A stretch of 64,000 nucleotides of DNA from Paracoccus tegillarcae (lineage in GTDB: Bacteria; Pseudomonadota; Alphaproteobacteria; Rhodobacterales; Rhodobacteraceae). Every line of letters starts with the position of its first letter. Within the stretch, counting starts at the first letter, position 1. The stretch spans positions 2,191,001 through 2,255,000 of the forward strand of contig NZ_CP025408.1 in the NCBI RefSeq assembly GCF_002847305.1, given 5' to 3'. This document shows, one piece after another, positions 17,332 to 28,221 of the stretch. The notes under the pieces are model-generated. The model saw only the letters and a program-made list of their open reading frames with translations, was not told where the DNA came from and made no database searches. A program made the position numbers and the translations under genes.

Positions 17332-18390
17332 ATGCAGCGAGTGAAACTGGGCGGCAGCGATGTCGAGGTCAGCGAAATCTGCCTTGGCACCATGACCTTC
17401 GGCCGCCAGACCGAGGAAGCCGATGCCCATGCCCAGATGGACGCGGCATTGGGGGCCGGCATCACCTTTCTTGATTGCGCCGAGATGTACCCGGTGAACC
17501 CGATCCGGCGCGAGACCATCGGCGATTCCGAACGTGTCATCGGCAGTTGGCTGGCCCGCACCGGCAATCGCGATCAGGTCGAGATCGCAACCAAGATCAC
17601 CGGACCCAGCCAGGTCGCAAATAATATGACACCCTTCGACAGTGCCGCGATCACGCGTTGTATCGATGCCTCACTGCAGCGCCTCCAGACCGACCGCATA
17701 GACCTGTATCAACTGCACTGGCCGGTGCGCGGATCCTATGCGTTCCGGCAGAACTGGACCTATGACCCTTCGGGACAGAACCGCCAGCAGACGCTGGATC
17801 ACATGCACGATGTGCTGGACGGGCTGGCGGCGGCGGTCAAGGCGGGCAAGATCCGTTCGGCCGGCCTGTCGAATGAAAGCGCCTGGGGTCTGACCCGCTG
17901 GATCGACATTGCGGATGACACCGCCGCGCCGCGCATGGCTGCAATCCAGAACGAATATTCGCTGCTCTACCGTCTCTATGACACCGATCTGGCCGAGGTC
18001 GCGGTGAACGAGGATGTCACGCTGCTGGCCTATTCGCCGCTGGCGGCGGGGCTGCTGACCGGGAAATATCAGGATGGTGCGGTGCCCGAGGACAGCCGGG
18101 CCGCAATCGACAAGGCTACGGGCGGCGTGGGCAATCTGGGCGGACGCAAGACCGAGCGTGCCCTCGATGCGGTTGCGGCCTATCTGAAACTGGCCCGGGA
18201 ACATGGCTGGGACCCGGTTCACATGGCCGTCGCATGGCAGCTGACCCGGCCCTTTAAGGTGGTCCCCATCATCGGTGCGACCAGCACCGCGCAACTTGAG
18301 CATCTGCTGCCCGGTCTGGATCGGCGGCTGGACAAGGATCTGGCCAAGGCGATCGACCGGCTGCACAAGGCCCATCCCTTGCCCTATTGA
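17332..18390 (+). CDS. Aldo/keto reductase, Tas-like
   Basis: Cytoplasmic NADP(H)-dependent reductase of the aldo/keto reductase superfamily, 352 residues. The catalytic set is visible: D and Y in FLDCAEMYPVNP, K in EIATKITGP and H in LYQLHWP. The insert with ETIGDSERVIGSWLA and the sequence KLGGSDVEVSEICLGTMTFG resemble E. coli Tas. It follows the transporter operon by 25 bp and may be transcribed with it, but no shared pathway is apparent. Physiological substrate unknown. Confidence 0.9.
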   Translation: MQRVKLGGSDVEVSEICLGTMTFGRQTEEADAHAQMDAALGAGITFLDCAEMYPVNPIRRETIGDSERVIGSWLARTGNRDQVEIATKITGPSQVANNMTPFDSAAITRCIDASLQRLQTDRIDLYQLHWPVRGSYAFRQNWTYDPSGQNRQQTLDHMHDVLDGLAAAVKAGKIRSAGLSNESAWGLTRWIDIADDTAAPRMAAIQNEYSLLYRLYDTDLAEVAVNEDVTLLAYSPLAAGLLTGKYQDGAVPEDSRAAIDKATGGVGNLGGRKTERALDAVAAYLKLAREHGWDPVHMAVAWQLTRPFKVVPIIGATSTAQLEHLLPGLDRRLDKDLAKAIDRLHKAHPLPY

Positions 18391-18492
18391 CGCGCAGCCA
18401 CCGCCCTGCCGGGCGGCTCGGGTGGTGGCTATTGATGTCACCCGACAGACGACTATCTTGTAGAGGTCGAAAGATAGACAGGGGGCCATCGC

Positions 18493-19434
18493 ATGGCAGG
18501 TGATCCATACGCAGCACTGGGTGTGGCCAAGACGGCCAGCGATGCCGACATCAAGAAGGCCTATCGCAAGATCGCCAAGACCGATCATCCGGACCTGAAC
18601 CCCGATCCCGCTGCCGCCGACCGTTTCAAGGCCGCCGCTGCCGCCTATGATCTGCTGAAAGATCCCGAACAGCGCCGCCGCTTTGACGCGGGCGAGATCG
18701 ACGAGGGCGGCCAGGAACGCCCGCAGCACCGCTATTACCGCGAACATGCCGAGGCGGCCGGCAACCCCTATCAGCAGGATTACGGCTTTCAGGGCGACCC
18801 AGACCTGTCCAGTGTCTTCGAGGACCTGTTCGGCCACCGCGCTCAGGGGCAGGGCGGCTACCGCGCCCGTCGGCCCGGCGGTGGTGGCGGCGAGGCTGAT
18901 TTCAGCATGCGCGGACAGGATCACCGCTTTCAGCTCGAAGTGGATTTCATGACCGCCGCCACGGGTGGCAAGACCCGCATCACCTTGCCCGACGGCGGTG
19001 ATCTTGAGGTCTCGATCCCCAGGGGTGCGCATGATGGGCAGACCATCCGGCTCAAGGGCAAGGGTGGCCCCGGCTATGGCAAGGGCGGGCCGGGCGATGC
19101 CTATCTGACGCTCGGCATCGGTCAGCACCCGGACTTTCAACGCGACGGAAACGATATTTTCGTCACCCTGCCGATTTCCATCGACGAGGCCGTGTTGGGC
19201 GGCAAGGTCGCGGTGCCGACCATCGACGGGACGGTAAACCTGACCATCCCGAAGGGCGCAACCACGGGGCAAAAGCTGCGTCTGCGCGGGCGCGGCGTGG
19301 ATGGTGGCGACCAGCAGGTCGAGTTGAAGGTGGTCATGCCGCCCAGACCCGATGACGAGTTGACGGCCTTTATGGAAAGCTGGCGCAAGACGCATGGCTA
19401 TGACCCGCGCGCCAAGATGAAAACAGGAGCGTAA
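18493..19434 (+). CDS. cbpA: DnaJ-family co-chaperone, CbpA-like
   Basis: J-domain protein of 313 residues that stimulates DnaK. The J domain covers about residues 1-70 with the HPD motif in KTDHPDLNPD. A glycine-rich linker follows, then two DnaJ C-terminal beta domains (from about 135). The cysteine zinc-finger repeats of DnaJ are absent, which marks the CbpA (curved-DNA-binding) subtype. The next gene, one base away from its stop, encodes the matching modulator CbpM, which supports the assignment. Confidence 0.9.
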   Translation: MAGDPYAALGVAKTASDADIKKAYRKIAKTDHPDLNPDPAAADRFKAAAAAYDLLKDPEQRRRFDAGEIDEGGQERPQHRYYREHAEAAGNPYQQDYGFQGDPDLSSVFEDLFGHRAQGQGGYRARRPGGGGGEADFSMRGQDHRFQLEVDFMTAATGGKTRITLPDGGDLEVSIPRGAHDGQTIRLKGKGGPGYGKGGPGDAYLTLGIGQHPDFQRDGNDIFVTLPISIDEAVLGGKVAVPTIDGTVNLTIPKGATTGQKLRLRGRGVDGGDQQVELKVVMPPRPDDELTAFMESWRKTHGYDPRAKMKTGA

Positions 19435-19435
19435 G

Positions 19436-19774
19436 ATGAGATTTCGCACCTATACCGAAGCCGAAACGATCGACGCCATCGATGAGTTGACGGGCGAGCG
19501 ACTGGTGACCTTTATCCGCGCCCGCATCGTCCAGCCCGTCGAAAGCGAAGCCGGCCACATCTACCGAGAGGCCGATCTGGCACGGCTGCAATTGCTGTGT
19601 GATCTGTGCGAGACCTATGAACTGCCCGAAGACTCGCTGAGCATGGTCATGTCGCTGGTTGACCAGTTGAACAGCATGCGCGGCGACATGCGCGCGCTGA
19701 TGCAGGCGGTTGCCACCGAACCCGACGAGGTGCGCACCCGCATCCACACGGTGATCCGGCAAACGCGGCTCTGA
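19436..19774 (+). CDS. cbpM: Chaperone modulator CbpM-like protein
   Basis: Small (112-residue) helical MerR-like protein that in E. coli binds the J domain of CbpA and blocks its action. The chain has the family features: a central segment IYREADLARLQLLCDLCETYELPEDSLSMVMSLVDQLN, followed by a C-terminal helix. It starts one base after the cbpA stop, so the two are co-expressed at fixed ratio. Recognition rests on length, context and these motifs. Confidence 0.8.
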   Translation: MRFRTYTEAETIDAIDELTGERLVTFIRARIVQPVESEAGHIYREADLARLQLLCDLCETYELPEDSLSMVMSLVDQLNSMRGDMRALMQAVATEPDEVRTRIHTVIRQTRL

Positions 19775-19904
19775 CCGGGCGCGTATGGCGGCGCGCCAGC
19801 GGTATTCCGCCACCTACGTCGATGTCATTCGCCAACTGTTTTCCTACTGCGTTTTATAGGCGGCATTGCCGTCTAAAAAAATTCAGATGAAAAGGAATTC
19901 AGCC

Positions 19905-22046
19905 ATGCGTTTGCCCCTCCCTTCAGCCTGCACCTTGTCCATTGTGGCATCCTGTGTCTGTGCGCAGGCTTGGGCAGACCCTGTGTTCAATCGCCTTGCC
20001 AGCTTTCCAACCGATCAGAATCTTGGTGAGGGTGCTGACGGCGATCAGCCGGCCAGCCCCGACAGCATGGCCCGCACCGATGACGGCGCCACTTTGGTCT
20101 ATTCCGACAGCCGCCGCGACCTGGTTGGTTTGATCGATATTGCCAACCCTGCCGCCCCGCGCCCGGCAGGCCAGATCGCGACCGAGGGTGCGCCCGTCGC
20201 GGTGACGGTGATCGGCAGCACAGGGTATGTCGCCGCTGACCTGACGCAGGACGATGAGCCTGCCGCAGGCGTGCTGCACAGCGTCGATCTGGCTGGACAG
20301 ACCGTGATCGATAGCTGCGATCTGGCCGGTCAGCCCGCATCGCTGGCCAGCCGCGCGGACGGCGGGCAGTTGGCCGTGGCGCTGGCGGGCTATGGCGGTG
20401 ATACGGGCGGCGCTGTGGTGGCCATTCCGCTGACCGGTGACAGGCTTGATTGCGGCGGGCTGACCCGGATCGAACTGGCCGATCTGAACGCCGATTTCGG
20501 TGTGCCCAGCCATATCGCCTATGGCCCCGAGGGAGAGCTGGCCGTTTCATTGCAAGCTGAAAACCACGTCGTGATCCTGGGCGCCGATGGCGCGGTCGAG
20601 ACGCATTTTTCGGCAGGAACGGTTGATCTGGCCGGCGTGGATATTGTCGAGGACGATGTCATCGACCCCACCGGCAGCCTTGACGCCGTTCAGCGAGAAC
20701 CGGATGCAATCGCGTGGCTGGACGCCAGCCATCTGGTGACCGCCAATGGCGGCAGTCGCGGGTTCACCATCTGGGGACGCGATGGGAGGATTGTGTATGA
20801 CAGTGGCAACCTGCTTGAACAGGAATTGATCAAGATCGGGCACTATCCCGAGCGGCGCAGCGAAAACAGCGGTGGCCAGCCCGAGACGGTGCTGACGGCC
20901 AGCTTTGACGGCGTGCCGACGATCTTTATCGCCGCCGAGCGCGGCAATGCGGTCTTCGTCTTTGACGCGTCGGACCCAAGCGCGCCCAAGCTGCTGCAGA
21001 CATTGCCCTCGGGGATCGAGCCCGAGGCGCTGGTTGCGATCCCGGAGCGCGGGCTGCTGGCCAGCGTAAATTCCGGTGACATGGTCGAGGATGGCGGCGC
21101 ACGAACGCATGTGATGCTGTATGCCCGGCAAGAGGGCACGCCGATCTATCCCACCATCACATCCGCCGGCAGTGACCCCTTGATCCCCTGGGGTACGCTG
21201 TCGGCGCTGACCCCGGACCCGGCTGATCCGACCGTGCTTTACTCTGTCAGCGACGGCTTTTACGGGGCAGCACCGGCGATCTTTACAATTGACGCCGCGC
21301 AGTCACCGGCGCGCATCACTGCTCGACATATCGTCACCCGCGACGGCAAAGCCGCCGAAATGCTGGATCTGGAGGGGATTGTGTCGGACGGGCAGGGCGG
21401 GTTCTGGCTGGTCTCTGAGGGCGCGCGGGGGGACGATATGCCCCACGCCATTCTGCAGGTGGATGGTGACGGGGCCATTATTCGCGAGATCTCGTTGCCG
21501 GCCGAACTTGAGGACAATGACAAGCGCTTTGGGCTGGAAGGGATCGAACTGTTGGACGGCAGGCTATGGTTGGCGATTCAGCGTGAATGGGATGACGATC
21601 CCGACGGGCTGGTCAAGCTGGTGCAACTGGACCCCGAGACGGAAAGCTGGGCGGTTGTCCATTATCCTATCGAAGCCAGCGAAGGCTGGGTGGGTCTGTC
21701 CGATCTGGCCGTGCATGACGGCGCGCTTTACGTGCTGGAACGCGATAACCTGCTTGGCGATGCAGCCACTGTTAAGCAGATCACCCGCGTCGATCTGGAG
21801 GGCGTGGAGCCTGCCGCGCCGGGTGCTGAATTGCCGGTGGTTGGCAAGACGGTGGTCCGCGATCTGATCCCGGATCTGCGCGCGCAGGGTGGATATATTC
21901 TGGACAAGGTAGAAGGGCTGGCGATCGTGCCTGAGGGGCAAGTCTGGATGGTTACCGACAATGACGGGGTCAATAACAGCTCGGGCGAGACGATCTTCTG
22001 GTCCAGCAATCTGGCCGATGACGCGCCCCGAACTGCTGCCCCTTAG
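19905..22046 (+). CDS. Secreted esterase-like/phytase-like beta-propeller protein
   Basis: A 713-residue exported protein. A signal peptide (about 1-24, ending CAQAWAD) precedes an N-terminal beta-propeller-like half with repeats such as AVTVIGSTGYVAADL and EALVAIPERGLLASVNSGDM, and a C-terminal half with the esterase-like phytase domain pattern (LSALTPDPADPTVLYSVSDGFY, LDLEGIVSDGQGGFWLVSEGARG, FGLEGIELLDGRLWLAIQ). Such proteins are calcium-rich and often linked to phosphate scavenging, but the reaction here is unproven. The ATG at 19905 follows AAAGGA; an ATG at 19887 would add six residues. It converges on the DUF1289 gene. Confidence 0.8.
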   Translation: MRLPLPSACTLSIVASCVCAQAWADPVFNRLASFPTDQNLGEGADGDQPASPDSMARTDDGATLVYSDSRRDLVGLIDIANPAAPRPAGQIATEGAPVAVTVIGSTGYVAADLTQDDEPAAGVLHSVDLAGQTVIDSCDLAGQPASLASRADGGQLAVALAGYGGDTGGAVVAIPLTGDRLDCGGLTRIELADLNADFGVPSHIAYGPEGELAVSLQAENHVVILGADGAVETHFSAGTVDLAGVDIVEDDVIDPTGSLDAVQREPDAIAWLDASHLVTANGGSRGFTIWGRDGRIVYDSGNLLEQELIKIGHYPERRSENSGGQPETVLTASFDGVPTIFIAAERGNAVFVFDASDPSAPKLLQTLPSGIEPEALVAIPERGLLASVNSGDMVEDGGARTHVMLYARQEGTPIYPTITSAGSDPLIPWGTLSALTPDPADPTVLYSVSDGFYGAAPAIFTIDAAQSPARITARHIVTRDGKAAEMLDLEGIVSDGQGGFWLVSEGARGDDMPHAILQVDGDGAIIREISLPAELEDNDKRFGLEGIELLDGRLWLAIQREWDDDPDGLVKLVQLDPETESWAVVHYPIEASEGWVGLSDLAVHDGALYVLERDNLLGDAATVKQITRVDLEGVEPAAPGAELPVVGKTVVRDLIPDLRAQGGYILDKVEGLAIVPEGQVWMVTDNDGVNNSSGETIFWSSNLADDAPRTAAP

Positions 22047-22056
22047 GGTTTGGGTC

Positions 22057-22290
22057 TCAGCCTTGTCGCCCCGCGCGGCCGCCGCGGCGCTTTTTCAGGC
22101 GCGGCTTGCGCTCGGGCAGTTCGTCCAGCACAGCCTGCCGCGCCGCTGCTGTCATGCCCGCCCATCCGGCGATCTCTGACAACGTGCGATAGCAACCCAC
22201 GCAGATCCCCTCTTGCGGATGCATGACGCAGATATTCACGCAGGGGCTTTGCGGTTCCATGCGGGTCCAGACAGGGATGGCCTCGTTCAT
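22057..22290 (-). CDS. DUF1289 domain-containing protein
   Basis: A small protein of 77 residues with the DUF1289 pattern: SPCVNICVMHPQEGICVGCYRTLSEIAGW, in which four cysteines probably hold a metal, and a very basic tail (RKPRLKKRRGGRAGRQG) that could touch nucleic acid. Function is unknown. The ATG at 22290 is chosen because the conserved block follows at once; the frame remains open to 22410 but overlaps no family sequence. It converges with the phytase-like gene, whose stop is only 10 bp away. Confidence 0.8.
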   Translation of the reverse strand: MNEAIPVWTRMEPQSPCVNICVMHPQEGICVGCYRTLSEIAGWAGMTAAARQAVLDELPERKPRLKKRRGGRAGRQG

Positions 22291-22416
22291 ATCCGGCACT
22301 TTATGCACCAGAACTTGCGATGCAAGGCGGCTGGCGCGCTTTGTGTGAAATCCGCGCTCTGGTCTGATCGCTTGCCGGAAATCCCAGAATGCCGGCGGCT
22401 TCGCCCACAAGAAATG

Positions 22417-22448
22417 GACAGGCCCTGTGGTTTCCCACAGGGCCTGTC
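22417..22448 (-). terminator. Hairpin terminator downstream of mcl1
   Basis: A perfect 14-bp stem (GACAGGCCCTGTGG at 22417-22430, its complement at 22435-22448) with a four-base loop. On the minus strand it is followed by CATTTCTT, which serves as a short U-tract. It lies 56 bases after the mcl1 stop. Confidence 0.75.
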
Positions 22449-22504
22449 GCTCCTCCCTCGATTGGGCGCTGCACCTCCCCGTGTCGCGCCCCGAGGTATT
22501 CTTT

Positions 22505-23461
22505 TCAGCCGTCGATCAGTTCGGCCTGACGCACGATCACTTCGGCCTGCTTGATCGAGGCGATATCGACCAGACGGCCCTTGTAGACCGTCGCGCCAGC
22601 GCCGGATTTCCTGGCCTCTTCCATCGCCGCCAGAATTTCGCGCGCCTCTGTGACCGCCGCGTCACTGGGGGAAAAGACTTCGTTGGCCAATGCGATCTGG
22701 CTGGGATGGATGGCCCATTTGCCGACCATGCCAAGCGTTGCCGAGCGCATCGCCTGTGCGCGATAGCCATCGGGATCACTGAAATCACCAAAGGGGCCAT
22801 CGACCGGCAGCACGCCATGGGTGCGACATGCCGCGACGATCTTGGCATGCGCCCAGTGCCACGGGTCGGGCCAGTATTTCTGGCCTTCGCGAATCATGTA
22901 ATAGTTTTCCTGCGTGCCACCGATGCCGGTCGTAGCCATGCCCATCGAGGCGGCAAAGTCGGCTGCGCCCAGACTGATGGCCTGCATCCGGGGCGATGCG
23001 GCGGCGATTTCCTCGACATGACAGATGCCGGCGGCGGTTTCGATGATCGCCTCGAAGGCAATGGGTTTCGCGCGCCCCTTGGCCTTTTCAATGGCCGTCA
23101 CGACAGCATCGACGGCATAAATATCCGAGGCATTGCCGGCCTTGGGGATCATGATCTGGTCCAGCCGATCGGACGCCTGCTCCAGCAGATCAACGACATC
23201 GCGCACCCAGAACGGCGTGTCCAATCCGTTGATGCGGACCGAAAGGGTCTTGTCGCCCCAATCCACATCGCGAATCGCCTGAATGGTCTGACGCCGCGCG
23301 GCTTCCTTGTCGTCGGGCGCCACGGAATCTTCGAGGTCGATATTGATGACATCGGCATCCGACTTGGCCATCTTCTCGAACAGCGCGGTGCGGGATCCGG
23401 GCCCGAACAGCTGACAACGGTTCAGGCGGGCTACGGGCAACGGCTGGGTACGAAAGCTCAC
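22505..23461 (-). CDS. mcl1: L-malyl-CoA/beta-methylmalyl-CoA lyase Mcl1
   Basis: CitE-family lyase that splits (S)-malyl-CoA to acetyl-CoA and glyoxylate and beta-methylmalyl-CoA to propionyl-CoA and glyoxylate, a step of the ethylmalonyl-CoA pathway for acetate assimilation. The 318-residue chain matches the Rhodobacter enzyme in length and in landmarks: NRCQLFGPGSR, DVINIDLEDSVAPDDK, SVRINGLDTPFW, SLGAADFAASMG and the C-terminal VDIASIKQAEVIVRQAE. The start is GTG at 23461 (VSFRTQP aligns with MSFR in Rhodobacter), with AGGAT 9 bases upstream; the longer TTG-start frame contains that site. It is divergent from the epimerase gene. Confidence 0.94.
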   Translation of the reverse strand: MSFRTQPLPVARLNRCQLFGPGSRTALFEKMAKSDADVINIDLEDSVAPDDKEAARRQTIQAIRDVDWGDKTLSVRINGLDTPFWVRDVVDLLEQASDRLDQIMIPKAGNASDIYAVDAVVTAIEKAKGRAKPIAFEAIIETAAGICHVEEIAAASPRMQAISLGAADFAASMGMATTGIGGTQENYYMIREGQKYWPDPWHWAHAKIVAACRTHGVLPVDGPFGDFSDPDGYRAQAMRSATLGMVGKWAIHPSQIALANEVFSPSDAAVTEAREILAAMEEARKSGAGATVYKGRLVDIASIKQAEVIVRQAELIDG

Positions 23462-23566
23462 GTGTGGTCGATCCTGCAAAAGCTGTTAATGTCGAAGTTG
23501 TTATTGGATTGCTGGGAATGCATCAAGTCAGTAATGGTTAAATGAATTTCCGGCGAAGGATCAAGG

Positions 23567-24550
23567 ATGGCGCCAACAGGTCCGCTGATTGTCAATATTC
23601 ACCGGCGACGGTTTTCGTTCGGCCGGGATTTCAAACTGGGCAAGCTGACGCGGCTGCATGTCGACGCCATTGAGGTGACACTGACACGCAAGGGTCTGAC
23701 GGGACGGGGCGAATGTGTTCCCAATCCCCGCTATGGCGAGTCGCTGGACAGCGTCACCAATCAGATCGAACAACTGCCCATGGAATTCGACCGCGAGCGG
23801 TTGCCGGCGCTGTTGCGCCCCGGTCCCGCGCGCAACGCGGTTGACTGCGCCTTGTGGGATCTGGAGGCAAAGCAGCAAGGGATGCGCGTCTGGCAATTGG
23901 CCGGTCTGCCGCAGCCCAAGCCGCTGGAGACGATCATCACCCTGTCGATCGATAACCGCGCGCGTCTGGTGGAAGACATTCGCCGCTTCAGCAATCATCG
24001 GGTGATGAAGTTCCGGATATCGTCATCGGATGATCTGGCATTGGTCCCTCTGGTGCGCGAGATCGCGCCAAATTCCCGCATCATTCTGGATGTAGGCGAG
24101 TGCTGGACGGTTGACGAATACATCCGCTACACGCCCAAGTTGCGGCAGCAGGGCGTCGTCATGATCGAGCAGCCGGTCCCCGTCATTCAGGATGCGGCCC
24201 TGGCCGAAATCGAGCATCCGATCCCGATCTGCGCCGATGAAAGCTGCCATGACATGGCGGTGCTGCCGCGCCTCAAGGGGCGCTATGATGCCATCAATAT
24301 CAAGCTGGACAAGGCCGGCGGGCTGACCCACGCGCTGGCATTGCGCGACGCGGCGCAGGGGGCCGGCATGAAGGTGATGGTCGGCAGCATGATCTCGTCT
24401 TCGCTGGCGATGGCACCTGCGATGCTGGTGGCGCAGGGGGTCAATTACGTTGATCTCGATGGCCCGCTTTTGCTGGCCGAGGATCGTCCCGGTGGTCTGC
24501 ATTACGACGGCAGTTGGGTGCATCCATCGCGGAACGAATTCTGGGGTTAG
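23567..24550 (+). CDS. Enolase-superfamily racemase/epimerase, DgcA-like
   Basis: Member of the muconate lactonizing enzyme group, 327 residues, resembling dipeptide epimerases and the N-acetyl-D-glutamate racemase DgcA (GRGECVPNPRYGESLDSV). Metal ligands fit D175 (LDVGECW), E201 (MIEQP) and D224 (CADES); the second-strand base fits K246 (NIKLDKAGG). The usual K-x-K on the first face is K148-F-R150, so the catalytic second lysine is arginine. The usual DgcA partner DgcN is not adjacent; a D-amino-acid transaminase gene follows after 62 bp, which favours D-amino-acid metabolism. The ATG at 23567 is preceded by AAGGATCAAGG. Exact substrate unresolved. Confidence 0.78.
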   Translation: MAPTGPLIVNIHRRRFSFGRDFKLGKLTRLHVDAIEVTLTRKGLTGRGECVPNPRYGESLDSVTNQIEQLPMEFDRERLPALLRPGPARNAVDCALWDLEAKQQGMRVWQLAGLPQPKPLETIITLSIDNRARLVEDIRRFSNHRVMKFRISSSDDLALVPLVREIAPNSRIILDVGECWTVDEYIRYTPKLRQQGVVMIEQPVPVIQDAALAEIEHPIPICADESCHDMAVLPRLKGRYDAINIKLDKAGGLTHALALRDAAQGAGMKVMVGSMISSSLAMAPAMLVAQGVNYVDLDGPLLLAEDRPGGLHYDGSWVHPSRNEFWG

Positions 24551-24612
24551 CCGTCGCGCTTGACGTTTTCCGCGTCGAACGCGAAACACCCATCAAAGCA
24601 TCGGAGAACGCC

Positions 24613-25473
24613 ATGAGCCGCATCGTCTATGTCAACGAAGATTACCTGCCCGAGGAAGAGGCCAGGGTTTCCGTCTTTGACCGCGGTTTCGTGATGGCCG
24701 ATGGCGTCTACGAGGTGGTCAGCGTGCTGGACGGCAAGCTGATTGATTTCGATGGCCATCAGGCACGGCTCAAGCGCTCGTTAGAGGCGTTGCAGATACG
24801 CAATCCACTTTCGGATGAGGACTATCTGGCCGCCATGCGCAAGCTGGTCGAGGACAACGACATCACCGATGGCACGATCTATCTGCAGGTCACGCGCGGC
24901 AATCCCGGCGATCGCGATTTCGCCTTCCCGCCCGAGGATACGCAGCCGACCGTGGTGATGTTCACCCAATCCAAGCCGGGCATGGCAGACAGCCCCGCGG
25001 CGAAAACCGGCTGGAAGATCATCACCACCGAGGATCAGCGGTGGGCGCGGCGTGACATCAAGACCGTGCAGCTTCTGTTTCCCAGCCTCGCCAAGATGGA
25101 GGCCAAGGCCAAGGGTGCCGACGATGCCTGGTTGGTCGAGGATGGCAAGGTGACCGAAGGCACCAGCAACAACGCCTATATCGTCAAGAACGGCACGATC
25201 ATCACGCGAGAGTTGTCCAGCGACATTCTGCACGGGATTACCCGCGCTGCCGTTCTGCGCTTTGCCCGCGAAGCCCAGATGAAGGTCGAGGAACGCAGCT
25301 TTACCGTGGCCGAGGCGCAGGACGCGGACGAGGCCTTCGTGACCTCGGCCTCGGCCTTTGTCATGCCGATCGTGGCCATCGACGGCGCGCAGATCGGCGA
25401 TGGAAAGGTTGGATCGGTCGCACGACGCCTGCGCGAGATCTATCTGGACGAAAGCCGCAAGGCCGCGATCTAG
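24613..25473 (+). CDS. D-amino-acid transaminase
   Basis: PLP enzyme of fold type IV (286 residues) that interconverts D-amino acids and 2-oxo acids, usually D-alanine with 2-oxoglutarate. VSVFDRGFVMADGVYEVV is characteristic of this branch; the PLP lysine is in RRDIKTVQLLF; VTEGTSNNAYIV binds the cofactor phosphate. The start follows GGAGAACGCC. Branched-chain aminotransferase and aminodeoxychorismate lyase share the fold, but the N-terminal motif favours the D-specific enzyme. It is probably co-transcribed with the DgcA-like gene and supplies or degrades D-amino acids. Confidence 0.88.
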   Translation: MSRIVYVNEDYLPEEEARVSVFDRGFVMADGVYEVVSVLDGKLIDFDGHQARLKRSLEALQIRNPLSDEDYLAAMRKLVEDNDITDGTIYLQVTRGNPGDRDFAFPPEDTQPTVVMFTQSKPGMADSPAAKTGWKIITTEDQRWARRDIKTVQLLFPSLAKMEAKAKGADDAWLVEDGKVTEGTSNNAYIVKNGTIITRELSSDILHGITRAAVLRFAREAQMKVEERSFTVAEAQDADEAFVTSASAFVMPIVAIDGAQIGDGKVGSVARRLREIYLDESRKAAI

Positions 25474-25484
25474 GTGCGGGTCGA

Positions 25485-26360
25485 ATGACAACCGAACGCG
25501 AAACCGACTGGAACGCGCCGGGCAAGCCGCGCAAGCCGACGATCCTCGGGATCGGCGCGCAAAAGGCCGGCACCACATGGTTGTCGCAGATGCTGTCCCA
25601 GCATCCCAAGGTCTGGACGCCGCCCTTCAAAGAGGTGCAGTTGTTCAGTCACCGCTTTGTCGAAGAGCATCGCCAATGGCTGCCCTGGCATTTCCGCAGG
25701 GCTCGCCAGAACATCGAAAAGCGTTGGGCCGCGCGTGGCGAGCCGATGCCGCAGGGTCTGACCGACTATCTTGACGATATCACGGCCGAGCCGATGTTCA
25801 CCGATGATTGGTACAAGCGCATCTTTGCCCCCGCCCCGCGCGGAAATGAGACGCTGGATATCAGCCCCGAATACTCCACCATTCCAGACGAAGGCGTCGA
25901 TTTCGTACGCGATTTCCTGCCGCGCACGCGCTTTATCTATCTGATCCGACAGCCGGTTGACCGGGTCATTTCGCAGATGAAGATGCATATGACGCGCAAG
26001 AAGCAGAACCCGCGCACCGCACAGCCGTGGCTGGATCTGCTGGATGACCCGGCGCTGTATAATCGCGGCAACTACGCAGAATATGTGCCGCGCTGGCAGT
26101 CCCGCTTTGGCCCCGACCGGCTGCTGATCCTGCCTTTTGGTCGCATAGCCACCGATCCGGCAGGGTTGCTGGCCGAGATCGAGACGTTTCTGGATTTGCC
26201 GCCGTTTGAGTATGTGGGGCTGCACCGCAAGGTCTTTGCTGCGCCTGAGGAATTGAGTGCTCCCGGTGAAGTCCGCGACATTCTGCGCGAGCGTCTGAAA
26301 TCGCAATTCGATTTCCTCGAAGCCAACTTGCCGGCCGAGTTCTGCAAGCAGCTGCGCTGA
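25485..26360 (+). CDS. Sulfotransferase family protein
   Basis: PAPS-dependent sulfotransferase-like protein of 291 residues. The 5'-phosphosulfate loop is IGAQKAGTTWLSQML near residue 25, and the 3'-phosphate site resembles IYLIRQPVDRVISQ, as in the heparan-type group. The acceptor, perhaps a lipid or an extracellular glycan, cannot be told from sequence. It begins 11 bp after the transaminase gene and may share its transcript without an obvious metabolic link. Confidence 0.8.
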   Translation: MTTERETDWNAPGKPRKPTILGIGAQKAGTTWLSQMLSQHPKVWTPPFKEVQLFSHRFVEEHRQWLPWHFRRARQNIEKRWAARGEPMPQGLTDYLDDITAEPMFTDDWYKRIFAPAPRGNETLDISPEYSTIPDEGVDFVRDFLPRTRFIYLIRQPVDRVISQMKMHMTRKKQNPRTAQPWLDLLDDPALYNRGNYAEYVPRWQSRFGPDRLLILPFGRIATDPAGLLAEIETFLDLPPFEYVGLHRKVFAAPEELSAPGEVRDILRERLKSQFDFLEANLPAEFCKQLR

Positions 26361-26489
26361 CGGCGCCAGGATCGCCATAATCGACGCCAGCCTGCCGCTA
26401 TCCGCCTGCCGCAGGGAATCTCGGCAACGCGGCTTCAACTTGCTCGCCTGATCCCCTAAATAGCCAGCAGCTTATGCAGGAGATTCCCG

Positions 26490-28145
<1,656 letters not shown>

Positions 28146-28169
28146 CGCGGACCTTCTGCGCTATAGCGG

Positions 28170-28196
28170 GCGGGGCGGGCGTTCTGCCCGTCCCGC
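28170..28196. terminator. GC-rich hairpin between ettA and the repeat-protein gene
   Basis: An 11-bp stem (GCGGGGCGGGC at 28170-28180, GCCCGTCCCGC at 28186-28196, one G-T pair) lies between two converging genes, 24 bp after the ettA stop. No clear T-run follows on either side, so it is a probable bidirectional or assisted terminator. Confidence 0.5.
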
Positions 28197-28221
28197 ACCG
28201 AAGTTTCGTCGACGTGACGCC

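Noticed and set aside
22060..22105. GC-rich inverted repeat followed by TTTTT suggesting a terminator for the phytase-like gene
   Set aside because: It is inside the DUF1289 coding sequence (its basic C-terminal tail) and the pairing is imperfect; a role cannot be separated from codon bias.
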